Shown here in pieces: positions 62,616-64,000 of a stretch of 64,000 nt of DNA. The DNA is taken from contig JAUHWT010000022.1 of the NCBI GenBank assembly GCA_030427145.1, positions 1-64,000 of the forward strand. The letters run 5' to 3'. Source of the stretch: Alphaproteobacteria bacterium (GTDB taxonomy: Bacteria > Pseudomonadota > Alphaproteobacteria > Rhodobacterales > Rhodobacteraceae). Each line of letters begins with the position of its first letter. The stretch's first letter is position 1. A program made the translations under genes and the position numbers. Under the pieces are notes generated by a model, which ran no database searches, had not been told where the DNA came from, and saw nothing but the letters and a program-made list of their open reading frames with translations.

Positions 62616-63986
62616 TCAGGTCAAAGCCGCCAGTACCCTCGCCCAACTGCGCGCTCCTTTGTGGAAGCTTGCGAGATCATATTTCTCATTGGGCGAGTGC
62701 AGAGCGTCATCAGACTGCCCGAAACCGATCATAAGGGAATCCATCCCCAGGATTTCATGGAAGAGACCGGCAATGGGGATCGAACCACCACATCCTGCAA
62801 ATACCGCAGGTTTGGGCCACTCATCCGACAACGCAGCGTGTGCTTTCGTGAACTCCGTAGCGTCAACGGGCAACACAGTCGCTTTGGCTCCGTTCTTTTC
62901 AACGAACGACGCGCTGCAGTCAGCAGGCAGGGACGCTTCCACATGGGCCTTGAACGCCGCGACCACGGCGTCCGGGTCCTGATCGCCCACCAGACGGAAT
63001 GTTACCTTGGCATGAGCCTCCGCCGGTAGAACGGTCTTGAACCCCTCACCCGTGTAGCCACCCCAGATACCATTGACCTCCGCGGTTGGACGGGCCCAGG
63101 TCTGCTCAAGCGCGGTATAGCCGGTCTCGCCTGCGGGGACGCTCAGACCAACCTCGCCCAGAAAATCCTCCGTGCTGAAGTTGAGACCATCCCACTGGGC
63201 TTTCACTTCATCCGGGATATCATGAACACCGTCATAGAACCCGTCGAGAGTAACGCGGCCATCGTCGTCATGCATGTCTGACAGGATCCGGTTGAGCACG
63301 CGTATCGGATTGATCGCCGCCCCGCCGTACATACCGGAATGCAAATCGCGGTCCGCGGCATGTACCGTGACCTGAACCCCAACCATCCCGCGCAGCATCG
63401 TGGAAATCGCCGGCGTCTCACGATCCCACATTGCCGTGTCACATATCATCGCAAGATCTGCGGTCAGTTCGCCGGCGTTTTCCTTCATAAACGGCACCAG
63501 TGACGGCGACCCGGTTTCCTCCTCACCTTCAAGGAAAATGGTCAAACGACAGGGAAGTTTTCCGTTTACCGCAAACCAGGCCCGCAGCGCCTCAAGGAAC
63601 GTCATCAACTGTCCCTTGTCATCATTCGCCCCACGGGCGGAAATGACCTTGCCGTTGGGAGTGTCCTTGAGAACCGGCTCAAAGGGCGGGCTGTCCCACA
63701 GGTTCACGGGATCGACCGGCTGGACGTCATAGTGACCGTAGAAAAGAAAATGGGGTCCGCCCTCTCCCCCGTGGGCAACCACCATGGGATGGCCCGGCGT
63801 GTCCCGACGCTCCGCCTCAAAACCGAGGGACTTGAGATCGTTGACCAACCAGTCCGCCGCGGCAACACAGTGATCGGCATAGGCCGGATCGGTGGATACG
63901 CTCTGAATGCGCAACAACTCAAAAAGCCGCTCCAGCGCCGCCGGCTGATCCGCATCAATTTTCTCAAGAATGGCCTCAATGCTCAT
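62616..63986 (-). CDS. M20 family dipeptidase
   Basis: A 456-residue cytosolic zinc peptidase. Metal motifs are FYGHYDVQPVD (near residue 83), GANDDKGQL, LEGEEETGSP with the catalytic Glu, and CDTAMWDRETP. GCGGSIPIAG near the C-terminus supplies the last His/Glu region. The dimerisation lid domain (about 190-310) is present. The gene is complete, with AAGGGGA before the ATG, and its promoter lies beyond the window. Confidence 0.92.
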   Translation of the reverse strand: MSIEAILEKIDADQPAALERLFELLRIQSVSTDPAYADHCVAAADWLVNDLKSLGFEAERRDTPGHPMVVAHGGEGGPHFLFYGHYDVQPVDPVNLWDSPPFEPVLKDTPNGKVISARGANDDKGQLMTFLEALRAWFAVNGKLPCRLTIFLEGEEETGSPSLVPFMKENAGELTADLAMICDTAMWDRETPAISTMLRGMVGVQVTVHAADRDLHSGMYGGAAINPIRVLNRILSDMHDDDGRVTLDGFYDGVHDIPDEVKAQWDGLNFSTEDFLGEVGLSVPAGETGYTALEQTWARPTAEVNGIWGGYTGEGFKTVLPAEAHAKVTFRLVGDQDPDAVVAAFKAHVEASLPADCSASFVEKNGAKATVLPVDATEFTKAHAALSDEWPKPAVFAGCGGSIPIAGLFHEILGMDSLMIGFGQSDDALHSPNEKYDLASFHKGARSWARVLAALT

Positions 63987-64000
63987 GGTTGTGTCCCCTT

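Noticed and set aside
1-64000. CRISPR array or large tandem repeats
   Set aside because: No regularly spaced direct repeats were seen anywhere in the window.

Overview
The window reads as chromosomal DNA of an alphaproteobacterium, most likely Rhodobacterales (Rhodobacteraceae-like). Markers for this are a 44-residue aa3-type cytochrome oxidase subunit IV, a COQ9-type ubiquinone protein divergent from rpsU, a DUF1013/TrcR-type regulator, a GH108 endolysin plus 3TM holin of the kind used by gene transfer agents (GTA), system I cytochrome c maturation genes, and a rhamnose locus arranged as in rhizobia. The DNA is GC-rich and densely coded. One tRNA gene was found. No insertion sequence, integrase, CRISPR array or rRNA was seen.

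Region 1 (1-13 kb) is a sugar and sugar-acid block. uxuA (mannonate dehydratase) and a divergent GntR regulator are followed by a full L-rhamnose locus. On the minus strand runs rhaR-rhaS-rhaT-rhaP-rhaQ-rhaU-rhaK: DeoR repressor, binding protein, ATPase, two permeases, mutarotase, kinase. On the plus strand run rhaD (aldolase/dehydrogenase fusion) and rhaI (isomerase). The shared 187-bp rhaR/rhaD intergenic region carries two 19-nt elements in inverted orientation that are good candidates for RhaR operators.

Region 2 (13-35 kb) is a mosaic of short housekeeping units: an ExoD-like protein, a six-helix cation channel with a zinc-ribbon tail, a YihY/BrkB protein, an epimerase, a glutathionyl-hydroquinone reductase, an orphan pseudo-receiver, a thiolase with a catalytically degenerate SDR, TrcR-like protein, RNase T2, an AbrB-type transporter, YqgE, a CurA-type reductase, TsaC, an acyl-CoA dehydrogenase with an MBL hydrolase, a sulfotransferase, CoxIV, and S21.

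Region 3 (35-47 kb) holds coq9, ilvE with a quinone reductase, a DUF2235 hydrolase, PhzF, an aminotransferase with homoserine dehydrogenase, a GNAT acetyltransferase, and a DctPQM TRAP transporter divergent from glpX. A palindrome in the TRAP promoter resembles one in the uxuA/gntR promoter, which suggests a shared sugar-acid regulon.

Region 4 (47-64 kb) is a long plus-strand run: recJ, tRNA-Glu, an acyltransferase, murI, argC, a second YihY, ccmE, the endolysin-holin pair, ccmF, ccmH, an enoyl-CoA hydratase, glnE, a deacetylase-family hydrolase and a small protein. It ends against a convergent M20 dipeptidase. The most striking feature is the phage-type lysis pair between ccmE and ccmF. A perfect 10-bp inverted repeat covers its Shine-Dalgarno sequence, and a perfect 9-bp inverted repeat follows it.
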